DNA of 64,000 nucleotides, from the NCBI GenBank assembly GCA_035079385.1, contig JAVHKY010000054.1:16720001-16784000 (forward strand), in the 5' to 3' direction. The translations under genes and the position numbers were made by a program. Below the pieces are notes generated by a model. It saw nothing but the letters and a program-made list of their open reading frames with translations, was not told the DNA's origin and ran no database searches. This document shows, piece by piece, positions 46,860 through 59,760 of this stretch; the first letter of the stretch is position 1, and each line of letters begins with the position of its first letter. Origin of the DNA: Aspidiotus rigidus. Lineage: Eukaryota; Arthropoda; Insecta; Hemiptera; Diaspididae.

Positions 46860-48281
46860 TTATTCTTTCAAGTCGTTTTCTTTCTCCAAGCAAGGAGTCG
46901 CGTGAAAAAGAAAGACGAGCAAACTTTTACAGCGTTCATTTAAAATTTTTCGTAGTATAAAGGAGAATTTATTGCAAATTTTTCGAACATTACGATATTT
47001 TGAAAGCAAACTTGCTAAATCACGATAGCAGTCTCGACCAAGATAATAAGACCTCATGAGGGCATAAATCTGCTGTACAGTACCAAGCCGCTGAGTAATA
47101 TTGAAGACTGGTAACGTAAAAAAACCGCTTCTGTAGCTTGCCTCCCACCATGTCCAGAACAGTATCTGCGCTCGTACACTCATTCAAGACCATATTGACG
47201 TCAACAATCCAGTTTGAGGTTCCAGTAGTGTGTACGGTTGTATACCACTATTTTAAAACAGCTCATACTCCGCAGTCCGAATTCTACTGTACCGCAGTCG
47301 CGAGTCTGCAGTCCGGTTTGAGGATTTCGACTGATCTCTCTTGCGTCGTCGTCAAGGTAGGAGTTACGTATTTGAGATTGAATCGCGCGATTCGCGTACT
47401 AATGCGGTTAAGCTTAAAATGTTTTACTGTCTTTGGTGAAGTGTGCGAAATTCTGAGACAGTGTCACCAATACAATAAACATACGGCATGTCGTATCGGT
47501 AATTAAAGTGCAGCGATTGTACCTGTTCACTCGAACACCAACTTAAAATCTACGTGCGCAAGAAGATCGCGCTCTGCTACCTTTCACCGACATAACGTAA
47601 TGCTCGTTGTCGTTATAATACGTAATAACGTAAAAAAACATACACACAGCATAAATTAATAATCATTTTTTATGACAAAAAACTTTTCATTCTTTTGTTA
47701 AAGTGTATTATTACGCGTGTTTCGTGCAGCCTTCTTTCGTTTTTTTTTTTGTCTTTTTTTTTTTCATTATTTATCTTGTCACAGTTGCGCGATTTGGACA
47801 CAAACGTGTATAAGGAAGAAAAACCATTATCGAGCACATCAGCGTCGAATGACTTGAAATTCCAAAACTCAGCATCGCAACGATTTACGAATTATCGAAG
47901 CTGACGTCGCGGTTAAACGGTATTACTATAAGAAAGCAGATGAGAAAACCGCGCGTGTAAACGGAAAACGTGATTGAATTTCGTCAATACCACCACCGCA
48001 TCTTCATCTTAGAAGGAGTCTACGACATTCTCGTCAGGTCAACACGACCAAGTGAAGAATAATATCAGAAATCGAAGATCATCGATGTGGCGCGATAATT
48101 TGATCGTGTAGATGGCGTGATCGCCTAGTGCGTGATTTTTGTGTCCATGTGAATGTGTCCTTTTTTTTCTTCTCGTTCTTGTCCTCGTCGAATCGTCTAA
48201 TATCTCGGTAGGATATGCGAGAAACTTTTCCATCAGCTGATCCAACATGTTTCATTATTGATTTTGTTATGCGATTGAGCT
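46860..48281. other. CpG-containing 5' region upstream of a signal-peptide exon
   Basis: The stretch 47130-48280 has more CG dinucleotides than neighbouring DNA, as expected for a promoter and 5' UTR. ORFs at 46860-47183 (minus) and 47138-47506 (plus) overlap and have no motif. A T-run lies at 47739-47763. Confidence 0.4.
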
Positions 48282-48381
48282 ATGCTTATGGTGATCTTAA
48301 GATTGAGACGTTCTCTTACGACGGTGATCTGCCTGCTTTTCAACCTGCTGTTGTTGTCCAATCACAATGTGCGATGTGAAG
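48282..48381 (+). CDS. First coding exon of an unidentified secreted or membrane protein gene
   Basis: 33 codons starting MLMVILRLRRSLTTVICLLF and ending NHNVRCE plus one base, directly followed by the consensus donor GTAAGT. The hydrophobic core (VICLLFNLLLLS) with a following polar, Cys-containing segment is a textbook signal peptide. An upstream CpG-richer stretch fits a promoter. The next exon must begin in phase 1; I could not find a convincing one before the window ends, so the intron is probably long, as in many receptor and adhesion genes. Confidence 0.5.
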
Positions 48382-48383
48382 GT

Positions 48384-49900
48384 AAGTTGCAACTTTCTTG
48401 CGTTAAGAGGAGGACCTACGTAGAAGTAGTGTCTTTGAGGTCAAAGTTTTCAGCTTTTCAATATCTTAACTATGGAAAATACATTGAACCTGTTTTGTGG
48501 ACAAAAAAAGCCTAAAGCCTTTAACTTAAGGGAAGACCGCTGAGTGAGATGGCAAGGGAAGAAAACTTTTGCGTAGAGATTCATAAAATTGGCACATCTT
48601 GGTCCATAAGATGTATCAATGCCCTTTCATGGAAAAAGGAAATACGAGTAGGAGCAAAAACTCATCGTGATCTCAAGATGTGGAGGGATAAAAATCCGTT
48701 TTCACGTAAATAAATCGAACCAAACAGAAAGCACCGATATAAAATATAAAGGATCGAACCATCGAACTGTCTCGCAAAAAATTACTATACGAAGTGTCGC
48801 TCTGAATATTACTGGTGAACCATTTTCAAGAGTACCTTTTTACGAATTTGCAGGCAGAACCTTACATAAGAAAGAAAAAGGGGGGAAGGGGAGGTTAAAA
48901 ATTGTCGAAATCGTCTAAGTAGAAAAATATTCAACATGGGGAGGAGAAACTCAGTACGGGAAATGGGTTCGAAAAAATTTTCGCATGTGAAAAACAGGGT
49001 ATAAAAATAAAATACCTAATATATTTTCTTTCACAATTTTTTTCTTTTCCTTTTTCATCTTTTATGAACGAAAATTATCACTCTGGCTGATCTGGAGTAG
49101 ATTTTTGACCTTTTTTTAATCGTATCATCGACTAGACTTGACATCACTAGACGATGAGACGATTACACTTCTATACTTGGGGATTTCAACATAATTTGAA
49201 CTGCACCCATTTTCATATAATCTGTATTGAAGTACATGCGTAGAAACTATTGTACTCCTCAATCGATGCTGAGAAATATTCCCACGATTAAGATCAATTG
49301 AAGTGTTTAAAAGACCGATTGTAGAAATTAAAATGGTATCATTTTTCCATTTTACATCATATGTGTGAAAAAATTCAGAATTCTCAATTCTTTTTCTTTA
49401 TGTACTTATATTAAGTGAGGCTCTGAAGAACTCGCTGAGCTACTGGGGTTGAATTTCATAGTATACATTCGAAAGTTTGATACGGAGGACGTTTCTTGAG
49501 AGGAAGAGAATTCCATGACATTTACCTGAAAGACATTTTTGCCTGCACTGCTCCACAATGTCGTGAATTCTGTCTTTGAGTACTAACGACTTCTTTTTGG
49601 GCCCTATCTTCACCCGTTTGTCCAAGGACTATTTCGATAAACAGTCTTTGTATAGCCTTGTTATTCCTATACGTCTCTTGTAGATGTGAAAATGCTGGGA
49701 TGGCTTCTACCGAAAAGTAGCTGAAAGCCGTGGAGCCCTTTCCCGGCCACTGTAGTCGTAATTTTTGTCCAATTAGTTTCCTCCTCAATCTTCAGCACAG
49801 CTCTTGATCATTTCGGCGATATTTGACTCCTGTACTTATTCGGTTTCTGATGCGTAGAATACCAAAAATCGCTATCACAAGTGTCAAGTAAATGCCCTTT
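48384..49900. other. Presumed intron sequence of the gene starting at 48282
   Basis: AT-rich, no coding pattern. Overlapping minus ORFs at 49440-49788 contain a donor-like TTTCAG|GTAAAT but no acceptor or motif that persuades me. Confidence 0.35.
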
Positions 49901-49919
49901 CACGCATTTGTCTTTCAGG

Positions 49920-50350
49920 ATTTTCTCATCCAGGGAGACGTTTTAGCGGGAAACCCGCTATCCCTTTTGTTGGGGGTACTTCCAGGAATTTTTAGTCCGC
50001 GAGCGCGAGCGAGGTTGATGACGTCACGGAGAGAGGAGGGGGAATTGGAAAAATTCTTAACTCCGAGCTATATATGGTAGGAGGGGGACTTAGAAACATT
50101 TCGACCCTCTAGTTATATATGATAGGAAGGAGACTTAGAAAAATTCTTACCTCCGAGCTATATATGATAGAAGGGGTACTTAAAAAATTCCGACCTCCAA
50201 GCTATATATGATAGGAAGAGGACTTGGAAAGACGACGGCTTCCTTGAAATTGCAGTGTGTTCAAGTTGTCACGTCATGATTTTAGGATTTGGAAAACTTC
50301 AGGCTCTAGGGGACTCGGGACAGCGGGTTCCCCGCTGCCATTGCAGGCAT
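49920..50350. mobile_element. Second copy of the GCGGG...CCCGC-ended repeat
   Basis: AGCGGGAAACCCGCT at the left, TCCGCGAGCG, TTGATGACGTCAC, four AGCTATATATGATAG units, then AGCGGGTTCCCCGCT at the right: the same order as at 16950-17290. Confidence 0.65.
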
Positions 50351-51680
50351 CTAATTTTTTCAAGCTAGTGGCGTAAAGGAAATGCCCTGCCACGGAGGAG
50401 GAAATTAGGTGAGGATAGGTCTGTAGAAAGCCACGACCGGGCCTAGGGACTAAATATAAAAATTATCAATTTTACGCGTGAAGCACTCTTTTACTCGAGA
50501 CTCGCGAGTTTCTCATAAATTTTGTATTTCAACACCTCCCATATTGCCCCCTTCAATTCACGCCTGGATGAGGTACCGTGGGAGGAAAGGTCGGCTTTTA
50601 GCAGATAGGCTAGCATGAGGAAAAAGGTGTCACTTGTGTTTCGAAGGGAGTATTAGGGGTGCTTTTTGCGGGAGAATGATTACTCGAATAAAGTATAGAT
50701 TGGAGATTTGTCCAGAACATATACCAAAATATTAAAATTATTGAATAATTCTTCAAATTCTGAGAAATGTGACACTGCACTCCTAATTTTTCCCGGGTAC
50801 TCTCTAGTTCGTAACGTTTCTTCTAGCTATTGAATATATATTTTTTTTTTCAAGTAAAATTTTTTTGTTTGTTTCTCTACTCCAACCCATACCAACTTCT
50901 TCGTTGCACGTATTTAAATAACTCGGTGAATACTTTGAGAATATTGTCTCGCAAGTAATTATGAATCATTTAAAACAAGTCTTTCTTCTTCTTCTTTGCG
51001 TAGGGTTATAATCGCTTTGAAGAAGTTGTGTGTCATTCTTTTAATTCTCTAAATATTCTCCTAACTTGCTGATATGTTTTAAAGAATGTGCGAAAATAGC
51101 GTAAAGAAGTTCAAGACGAAATATGCGCACTATGTGACATTCGTACGAATTTAATGTTTTTTGTTTCCCTACACTCCTTCCAGGTATATCGGGTCGACCT
51201 TTGACCCTGGAAGCGAGTTTCATTGTGTGATCAAAAACGTAATTACGAGTTAGTTATAAGAAGAAAATTGGAACACATGCATCCAATACCCCATCTTCTC
51301 ATTACACATTTTCTAGTATCTACTCGTCGTAATCATCAGATGACGTGATATTTAGAATTTAGTCCCGGCGAAAAAAACGTCATAACGAGTGAAGAATCTG
51401 GTTCGACCTATAAGCACATAATTAGCCTATCTTTGTTCTCTCAGCTTCAGAATGATTCAGCAATTGTTTAAATGAAAAGTAATACGCGTCGAGCCTTGAT
51501 TAGTCTCACATTCAAGGGTAGAACGTAGCTCAAAAGGGAAAAGATATTTATGATTATGAGGTAACGAAAATGTCTTCAAATCGTGGCTAATGTGCGGTTT
51601 CAGCGAAAGAATGGGAGATACTTAGCATTATTTAAGTTTCAAACATCTGCTAACAATCGAGAATTTCACTCTAGTACGTC
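50351..51680. other. Non-coding stretch
   Basis: No ORF with motif or splice support. Probably intron. Confidence 0.4.
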
Positions 51681-51693
51681 GATTAGAGACGTG

Positions 51694-51965
51694 AAGTACC
51701 TACAATGGACAAATCGTTGCTCGCGGCAAGGTTCATTGCGGCGCACTTCCTAACTTGGAAATCGCATTGACCATACAAGTATATTATGCTATATTCTTCT
51801 GGCCAGGGCGCACTCTTAAATTCATTATTAGCATACCAAATGTCTTGGCATTGAAAATTTTCGTTGAGATCGCCGGAGAACACGATATATTGGAATTGAT
51901 ATCGATGAAGAACTTGTAAGCGTTTGGCAGGATTGCGACAGCTTGATGACGATGACAGGAATTAT
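51694..51965 (-). CDS. Possible single exon of an unknown protein
   Basis: Minus frame reads about 90 codons without stop, including KRLQVLHRYQFQYIVFSGDL, QCQDIWYANNEF and SAPWPEEYSIIYLYGQCDF, and ends near a GTAG|GTACTT donor. The translation has balanced composition with spaced cysteines. No clear acceptor, no start and no recognised family, so it may be an exon of a minus-strand gene or chance. Confidence 0.25.
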
Positions 51966-54900
51966 TGACTTATTGCAACAGAGACTGAAAGCAATGCAAA
52001 GTTTTCTAAATCTTCTTTTGAAGATTTCAGCCTACGAAAAGAAACAACTTGTCAGGGTCCAGTTGCAGCAACATGTAGTCAATGCATCTACTTTCTTTTG
52101 CTTTCTTACTTCCAAAAGCCGCAACTTTCACCCTATGCAAAAGTCACATAGATAACATGAGCCTCATCACAACACCATTGTTAACTGTCTTCTCAATGGA
52201 TATCCGTAGGTCTATTTTTTATTAACGAAGCCTTTCGTCAATTGGAAAGAACACAGAGCTTATGGGGAGAGGGGCTTTAGGTTTTGATAAAGAATTCAGG
52301 TCGTAGTCCTCTTTTCCACAAATGCCTATGATCAGCTTTCAAAAAGATTCAAAATTACTAAATCACAAATCAGATTCAAACACTGGTTTTTGGGAACTGT
52401 AGTCCGCTTTTCATAATAATGGCTTCAAAATCGAAATTTTCTCAAATTTGGAGATGAATCGAAACCTCCTCCCCCTCACATACTTATGATCGTCAACAAA
52501 CATTTTTTTTGAGCCCCTAGTTCACGTCATAGCCTCTACTCCTCTCGGAGCAACCATTTTTTTCCCAAAATAACCGTTGTTAGAAATATCATCGAGAATT
52601 GATTGTAGGTGCTTAATATTCTCACAACTTTCGTTCATATATATTTACGTTTAATTTTGAAACAATCATTGCCTGAATTTTGTATTCACAGCCTTTTGTG
52701 AAAAAATCTCAAGGCTAGATTATATTTCGTTAATGAAGATATCTAGAATTAAATTCTCACAAATATGCAAGTAAAATCCCGCAGCGAGTGAGAGGTTCAC
52801 ACGTATATACAAAGAATACAAATATATTTGTAATAATCGAAAAGAGAAAATTGGAATCAAGATTTTTTCAACGAAAGAATTCATTCTCAGCCGGTTTGGT
52901 TTTATTGTGGGAATTTTAATTGTGCGAAAATTCTCTTTATTTGCCGGTTCAAGATACGCTTTTCAGATAGGATTGTATCGAAGATGGTGTTATTGAAAGT
53001 ATGAGAATAAGCGAGTCTCCAGCAAAATCAAATTTTTTTACGTGAATACATTCGCTTTTAGGATTCCGTCGAGAAGTACGGCGTTGGAATTCAATTTCCG
53101 GCAATTTTATGGCCGTCGTATCTGAATATACCCTTCTATTTTGTGAAGTCATCGTATCTAGATACGTTATTTATCTTAATGCAAAAATACAAAAATCATG
53201 AAATATTAGCTGTAATGTGATTAACGATGGTCCCTGATCGTTTACAATTTTATTCTCACAGCTATTCTCCAGGGCCGTTCAGTAGTTCCTTCTATCGATG
53301 CTGTTGATCTTCAGACATGTTAATCATCATTACTCAATTGGAACTGGAGGTTGTGAATATCCTCTCCAACCCCCCCCCCCCCCTTGGATAGCGGAATCCC
53401 TCGGGTTTGCTGGGGATTTCCTATATAAACAGTGATATCTGTAGAATCGTGAATGATCAGAACTTTCATTTTCTCTCACATGGGCGCAGTTGCTCTTTAT
53501 TGTAGACTTCTGGTTTTATTTGCGCTATAAAAATGTCGGTCTAGTCGAACTTCATGCTTCATGGTAAGTGCGTACTAAAGCGTTAAGCGTGAAGCCTTAT
53601 ATCAGAAGTACGAGTACGTAAATCATGACATATTTTCCGAGGTTAAAATTTGGTAAAATGTAACACGTACATCTTGATCAAGGCTTTCCATAAAATATTA
53701 ATCTTCCTTCTTAACCTCATAGTGTGACGTATTAATTTTAATATTTTTCGCATTTTTATAGAATGCGTTTTTCTCGTTTATGCGAATCAGTGAACCAGCA
53801 AATCTTTCCCAACAATTTTCGAAAGGTCTAAACTGAAGTACCAACCTTTGAATTAATCTTAATTCTGACTGCCCGAACTCTAACATCCATCAATAGCAGA
53901 AATTGAGTGCGACAGGCCAGAAAATTCACAGCAAGAGAGGGGAATATTCCTGGACGGTGTTGACAGTTCACGAATGTATTGTTTTATTTATGGTCTTCAA
54001 CGCTTCATTCCTTCAACTTCATTGAATTCCTCTCTAAAAAATTGCAATGTACACCTCATAACTGGATTATACAATTGCTCCCATTTTTGTATTCTAATCC
54101 AGAAAATAGAATGGAACTTGGAAATTTTTCAACTCCTCCTTTCCACTTTTCTGATGATCACAATTTTTCCACGTTGCCTCCTTATATGTATACTTATATT
54201 ATAACGAATTCTTCCAAGTTCCTGAAGTAGGTCAGAGCCTCCACTCTCTCAAAACCCCCATTAATTACGAAAAGGATGTAGGGCGGTCTTCTCAGACAAT
54301 CCGCCGTAGAACAGGCTCCCGTTCCTTCATTGTGTGTAGCTGGTGTTCCGTGATCCACCCTTTCCGTACCCTTGCTATCTGACTGAGGCCGTTCGTTGTT
54401 GACAGGAGCAGTTGTACGGGCCCATTTGACCCACCGCCTCTTGGGAGGGACCTCGGAGTTCTCTTATGCCTGAGTTGACATCAAGCGTGTCATCTACATC
54501 AACTTCAATATCACGCGTTTGCTAGACGAGTGCCTTCCCTAGCAGAACGCGGACGTACCCTTCATTTATATTGCAGTATTCTCTGAAATATTTGGCTACC
54601 TTGATGCAATAATTCGATTTATAGGTAGCGTTCAGATAGATTGCTCAAGTGGACTGTCGATAGAATAAACGATGAGCATTTTCTACCTTTTGGGCAATTA
54701 TAATTTCAAAAAAATGTTCAATTTCATAGATGAACGTTGTAGGTTAACGGTTCGACTTAAGTGGACTATCTTGTAGGAATTTTCACGAGGAACCTTTTTC
54801 GTGGAAGTCAAGACAGTATTTCTTACCGTCATACACATATAAGCCTAGTATTCTGCATGTTAAGCTGACTAGTATGACGGACTCATTCCTAGCCTTGTAC

Positions 54901-55160
54901 AAGTACGGTTTACTGTACCTTGGATTGCGTGGTTCACGAGCTTCCCCTGAACAACATAGTGTAGGCCTAGTACAGAACTAGTGTAGGCTCATGATGTCAT
55001 ACTACGCCTCGCTTCCTCTCTATCTGGGTCAGTTTACTACGTTAAATCCCAAGAGTGAAGCTTAGTATACTGTGTGTTGACTCTAGTATAGAGAAAGGGG
55101 AGGCCAGACGAACTAGTTAACCTGAAAGACAGTAATATGAAGCCCCTAGTATATTGCATG
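51966..55160. other. Non-coding stretch with TE-like patch at 54280-54560
   Basis: A run of 14 or so C at about 53371. 54280-54560 is GC-richer than its flanks and may be a transposon remnant. ORFs at 52949, 53698 and 53974 show nothing. Confidence 0.4.
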
Positions 55161-55172
55161 TCAGGCCTAATA

Positions 55173-55806
55173 CGTCGCGGCACATTTTTCCATGAGACAA
55201 TATCCCTGCGCCACAGTATAATTCAAAAACTTCAAATTGTGTCCAAAGTTTTTCTACGTTTCGATATTTTCATGTCTCCATACTCGTAAATGATTTCCTT
55301 CCTCCTAATTTCAGGATTTGTGACCGTGCGAGATGGCCATATGAGGCCTCAGGCTTCTTCCCTTTTCTGTGGTTCGAGAAATGAGAGCTTTGGCCGTTCG
55401 CCAGGACTTGAGAAAATTTCGAGTTCTGCCACCAATACACGCAAAAAGGTCTGGATGTTTCTTGAATTCACAGGGGAACCCCCTGAGCTCTCCTATTTCA
55501 GAAGTTTGAGGGGAAAAATGAAATAAGATCTGCATTTTGGTCACGTCGCACAAAGTTTTTGAGTTTTCTGATATTCGGTGCAGGTTTAGACTCCAGTTTA
55601 AAAAATTGTTACGAAAATTGATATCATTCAAAAGCTGGAACATATCAGTCAGATAGGTCGCGCTTATGATTACTTTTTTGAGTAAATAAAAAAATTAGCA
55701 ATTCTTTTTTTGTCTTAATTTATGTTTTTGATCAAAATCTCGTGGCACAACTAAGGTGGGCTTGCGTGACAGTAGTGTGCCGCGGCACACCGGTTGAGAA
55801 ACACTG
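55173..55806. mobile_element. Second copy of the hAT-like element (inverted)
   Basis: Reverse-oriented copy of the element at 8445. Ends GGTTGAGAAACACTG at 55806; the left end has lost about 27 bp of terminus and starts CGTCGCGGCACATTTTTCC. Flanks GCCTAATA (55165-55172) and GCCTAGTA (55807-55814) match at 7 of 8 bases. Confidence 0.8.
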
Positions 55807-55814
55807 GCCTAGTA

Positions 55815-58490
55815 TCTATGATGAAGACAAAGGATACAAGTCTCAAAGAACCGAAGACCGAAATGTTTTCGTCCCTAAAGCTGGTCAAGGTCACTGATGG
55901 CGTCATCAAGGGTGACAAAAACGATCATCCTAAGAGTGGTCCAAGTCAAAAAATCGTCAGGGTCTCCTCCCTACTGTTCGTTATGCTAATTAGCTAAAAG
56001 ACTGACGGGCATACTACTTGCTTTTATTCTAGTATAAGGCTATCATAGGGTTAGAGAGCTCAAGTTTTAACATGTTATTTTAGACGCCAAAGCTGAGAGA
56101 TTCCAGTAAAGTCTAACTCCCCCCGCCAAAAAAAAAAAGGAAATTCACTTTTTGGGGATTTTATTGCCTAAATACTGATATAGTAATCTGCATAAGTAGC
56201 GGATATAACAAAGTTGTAGCGTGCATCTTCTTTTCTTTTCCCACGAGATTAGTAAAATACGTACTTTGAACAGTAGAGCAAGAAAGACTGTGAAGATCTC
56301 CATGAAATCGAAACGTTTGTAAGCGCTGAAAATAAATAACTGTGCGGGCAAAGCCTATTCTTTGAAATCGATGGAAAGATTTTTGTTCGTTGAATATAAT
56401 TTTTTCCCCCTCGAAGCTTTTAATAGACCGTTGATGCTTGACTTACAATATTCGTGATGAGAGGTGACCAGCAAAAGTATGGTTGCAATGGGCGCCATTG
56501 AAATGGAAAATTGTTCATTAAACAACACCAAATCTCGGTCAGCTTCACTTACCACTTTCTGAATTATCAATAAAATTGTAGCTACCTATTTATGCATCAT
56601 CAAGAATTTCGAAATCGTCTTTATGTTAATCTCGAGCTCTGTTATATTCCTCGTGAACTATCAGCGTAGAACTATTATGAATGTTGATGTTCTTATTCGA
56701 CTTTTATAACCGAAAAAGTTCGAATGGGTCACGCAGTGTATCATCGTACTATCGTCTAGTTCAATGGCACAAATTTCTCCACAACGAGAAAAGTATTCGC
56801 CTACCAAAGTGAAATTTGTGTGAATCAAGTTCGTACGACAGTACCTACGTTTCGAATAAGCCTCTAAAATGCAAAATACTTCCACTTTTACGCATACATA
56901 AATGTGAACCTACTTCACGAATTAGGTATACCTTGTAAGAAATACCGACAGCGAAATAAAGACCGCAGGGTCTTCTAGTATAGTATTTCAAATGAAACAG
57001 AGTAGAAAAGAAAATAAAAATTCAAGGACAACATCCAAAATATACAAGTACCTCGATTCTCACGAGAGGATTCTGTCTTATTATGTATCTACGTAGGTTT
57101 TTCGAAGTTGTCGTTCCAGTATTGCAGTTTCTGAAAAACTGCAGGCGATGGTACACGTTCTCTTTTCATTTTACGATCTCCACTTTAAACGTCCAAGGCC
57201 ACCTCCCGTATCACCTGTTTAAAATTAGTTAGTTTTGTGCCTCTACTCGCGTTGTCGAAAAACGAACATGTTGGCCGGAAATTCGCCATCAATTTTTGCA
57301 TCTCTACCTGGATAACGACGGCAACGACTTTTGCCATGAATTTTTCCACGTAATTATAAGAGCACTTGTAAACGAGTAGAAATCGGTGAGAATTTTCATT
57401 TTAACGAATTTATTTTGTTCAAACTCTTCTGAAATATTGATGATGAGAAAAAAATTCAATTAATCTGAGGTCAGTTTACCTATTTACATAACAAAACTTT
57501 AATAACAGTTATATCTCGATTAATGTTCCATTGATGAAATATAATAATAATCTGGGAGAATACTTCATATAATTACTTATATATGAATGTTTGCAACCTC
57601 GATTACATTTCACTCTTCAGTGAACTTTTATAAGGTCTTACATCTAAGTTTTCTTCCATTCTTTTCTTTTTCATTGCGCAATTTGGTTATCAGATATATT
57701 GGGGCCAGCCACACAACTTCCGTTTTTTCACGCTATACCTGAATACATTAAATAAATACGATTTTTAATGTATTGATTCAATGTAACAGGTTGGTTGAGA
57801 CTCACGCATGCTCTCATCACGTACTTTAATTAGGAAATTCTGCTATCTCTTCAGCTATTGATCTACACATCTATAGGGAACTGAAAATAGGGCTTTCAAG
57901 GTAGGTGTATGCTTCGAATACACTTTCTTTTCCATATATTCGACTCGGAGCGAAATATTATCTTAAATTGCTTCAATTTATGTATTTACAATGTGTGTAC
58001 AAACCGCATAACACTTGCAAGCTTCCCGTACTTTTACTCTCGTTCTTCTTTTTGTGCAAGATGTTTGCCGCCTATGGACGAAAGAAAACAGCCGACATGT
58101 GCGATCAACGCCTTATACTTCGGCTATTAGTTTCTTTTGTGAGAATTTGTGCTCGCTTTTATTGACCATGTACAAATAACTTTTTTTATCTCCGGCGAGA
58201 GAGAGAGACATTCTTCTCGGGAGTTGTATGTCTCACAAACGTCTATTGACCCACTTTACGGACTCGAAGTTGACATCGAAAAGTTGGTTTGACGTACCCA
58301 CGGTAATAATATTGAAAACTGCTTGCAGAGTTGCAGTTGAATCCGTCTGTAACTCGAACGTTTTGTGTCAAGTGTAGGAGAAGAGAGAAAGAGAGGAAAC
58401 GTAGTAAAATATTGAGCCTCCCAAGAATTTTTTGAACGATGAAAATTTCTGAAAGCAGGTACAGTATCAAGTAATCAAATTAATCCGATT
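55815..58490. other. Non-coding stretch with a Penelope-word at 56290-56350
   Basis: GAAACGTTTGTAAGCGCTG followed by CTGTGCGGGCAAAGCC repeats the words seen at 13.3 and 43.2 kb. The minus frame upstream (CNHTFAGHLSSRIL) may be a Penelope protein relic. A Cys-containing minus ORF at 56661-56885 is unassigned. No gene called. Confidence 0.4.
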
Positions 58491-58503
58491 TTCCAAAGTT
58501 ATA

Positions 58504-58642
58504 TTAAGGAGCTCGAGAGCAGGTGAAATGGGCATACTTATTCTTACGGCGTTCATGCGAAAGTAACCAAAGGGAAAAGGGTGTAAGGTTCACTTAAAAA
58601 ACAAAATGGATGTCCATTTTATCTGCTCTCGAGCTCCTTAGT
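58504..58642. mobile_element. Short MITE
   Basis: TAAGGAGCTCGAGAGCAGGT at the left and the inverted CTGCTCTCGAGCTCCTTA at the right, with near-matching flanks (GTTATAT on both sides). A related terminus occurs at 14227. Confidence 0.75.
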
Positions 58643-59499
58643 TATATACGGGTTATTCAGTATAACCAAAAGGGACTTCGAAAAGTAAAAAACTGCAAAA
58701 ACAGCACGTTGAGTTTGGGTCCCCTTATTCGCTTAGGAATTTGGTCTCTTCGGTCAATGGGCTTAAGAGTACAAATCTTCCCCGGGATCGATCTTCTGCG
58801 GTAGCCTGTTCCCGAATATCCCTAAAATATTATCCAACGGATGGGTGAGTTAGGTATTTGTAAATTCTAATAGTTCTCATGATGAGTTAGAGGAGTTCTT
58901 GGATTTGGTGAATATCTGTTGGTCGCCAAATTTCCGTAAATTTAATAATGAACATCTCTGAGGAATTTTATATCGAAATTTAAATCTGATTTATTCTCCT
59001 AGGGCCATGACTTCTTAAATGTTGAGTCAACTAGCACAGGTATGTGGACGATGTCTTATGTATCGGAACTGGTCCTCGACCTTGCTCGTACCTGAATATA
59101 CAATACTCTTCAATAAAATTTACTTTTGAAGTTAGGGGTTTTATTCTGATTTAACGCACCCAAAAAGAAAGAGGTGGTTTTCATGAGTTTGGGATTTATA
59201 GAAAAGATACTTCGACCGATATTGTAACTCACGAATCGGGGCCCACAAGATTTCCACGTTCAATAGTTCTGTCCATAGACTGACGCATTTTTCTTCGAGT
59301 CAGTCTGTTTTCCACAAGGAATTTATGACCTTGACACACATGAGATTAATTTGAGCATCGGAAGGATATGGTTAATAGAAAAATCATGAAAAACTGTGTT
59401 CAATCCACGACCTTCCTCCTTTGTTAAATGAACGCGCGGCGGTAGTAGCGTCAGATTAGGCTCTTTTTCCTTGGGAAGTTTCCGTGCCCTTCACTTCTT

Positions 59500-59760
59500 C
59501 GGCTTTCGGCTGGTGTACAACTCCTGCAAACTGTAGAGGGGTTATTCGTTAGGTTGAAGGATCATGTTCCTGTGGAGTAGGGTGTACACAGTGGAATGTA
59601 ATGACTGCAGGACTGTGTATATGGGTGAAACTGGTCGTCAGTAGATAATTAAAGTGGCTGAGTACAAGAAAGCCTGATGGGAAATCACCAAGGTCACAGG
59701 TTCAGGAAGGGATTGGAAGTGCAGGACTCACATTTTAGACGTATCGCGCTCGAACTTATC
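59500..59760 (+). mobile_element. Penelope-like GIY-YIG endonuclease relic
   Basis: The plus frame reads VRLKDHVPVE, a stop, then GVYTVECNDCRTVYMGETGR, a stop, and KVAEYKKA. The C-x2-C..VYMGETGR pattern is the zinc-binding GIY-YIG block of Penelope-like elements. At least two in-frame stops, so it is dead. Confidence 0.75.

Noticed and set aside
47138..47506. 122-codon plus ORF
   Set aside because: No domain; sits in a likely 5' UTR/promoter and overlaps another minus ORF.
49440..49788. Minus ORFs with a donor-like end
   Set aside because: Two frames compete, a stop lies just upstream of the better one, and no acceptor is evident.
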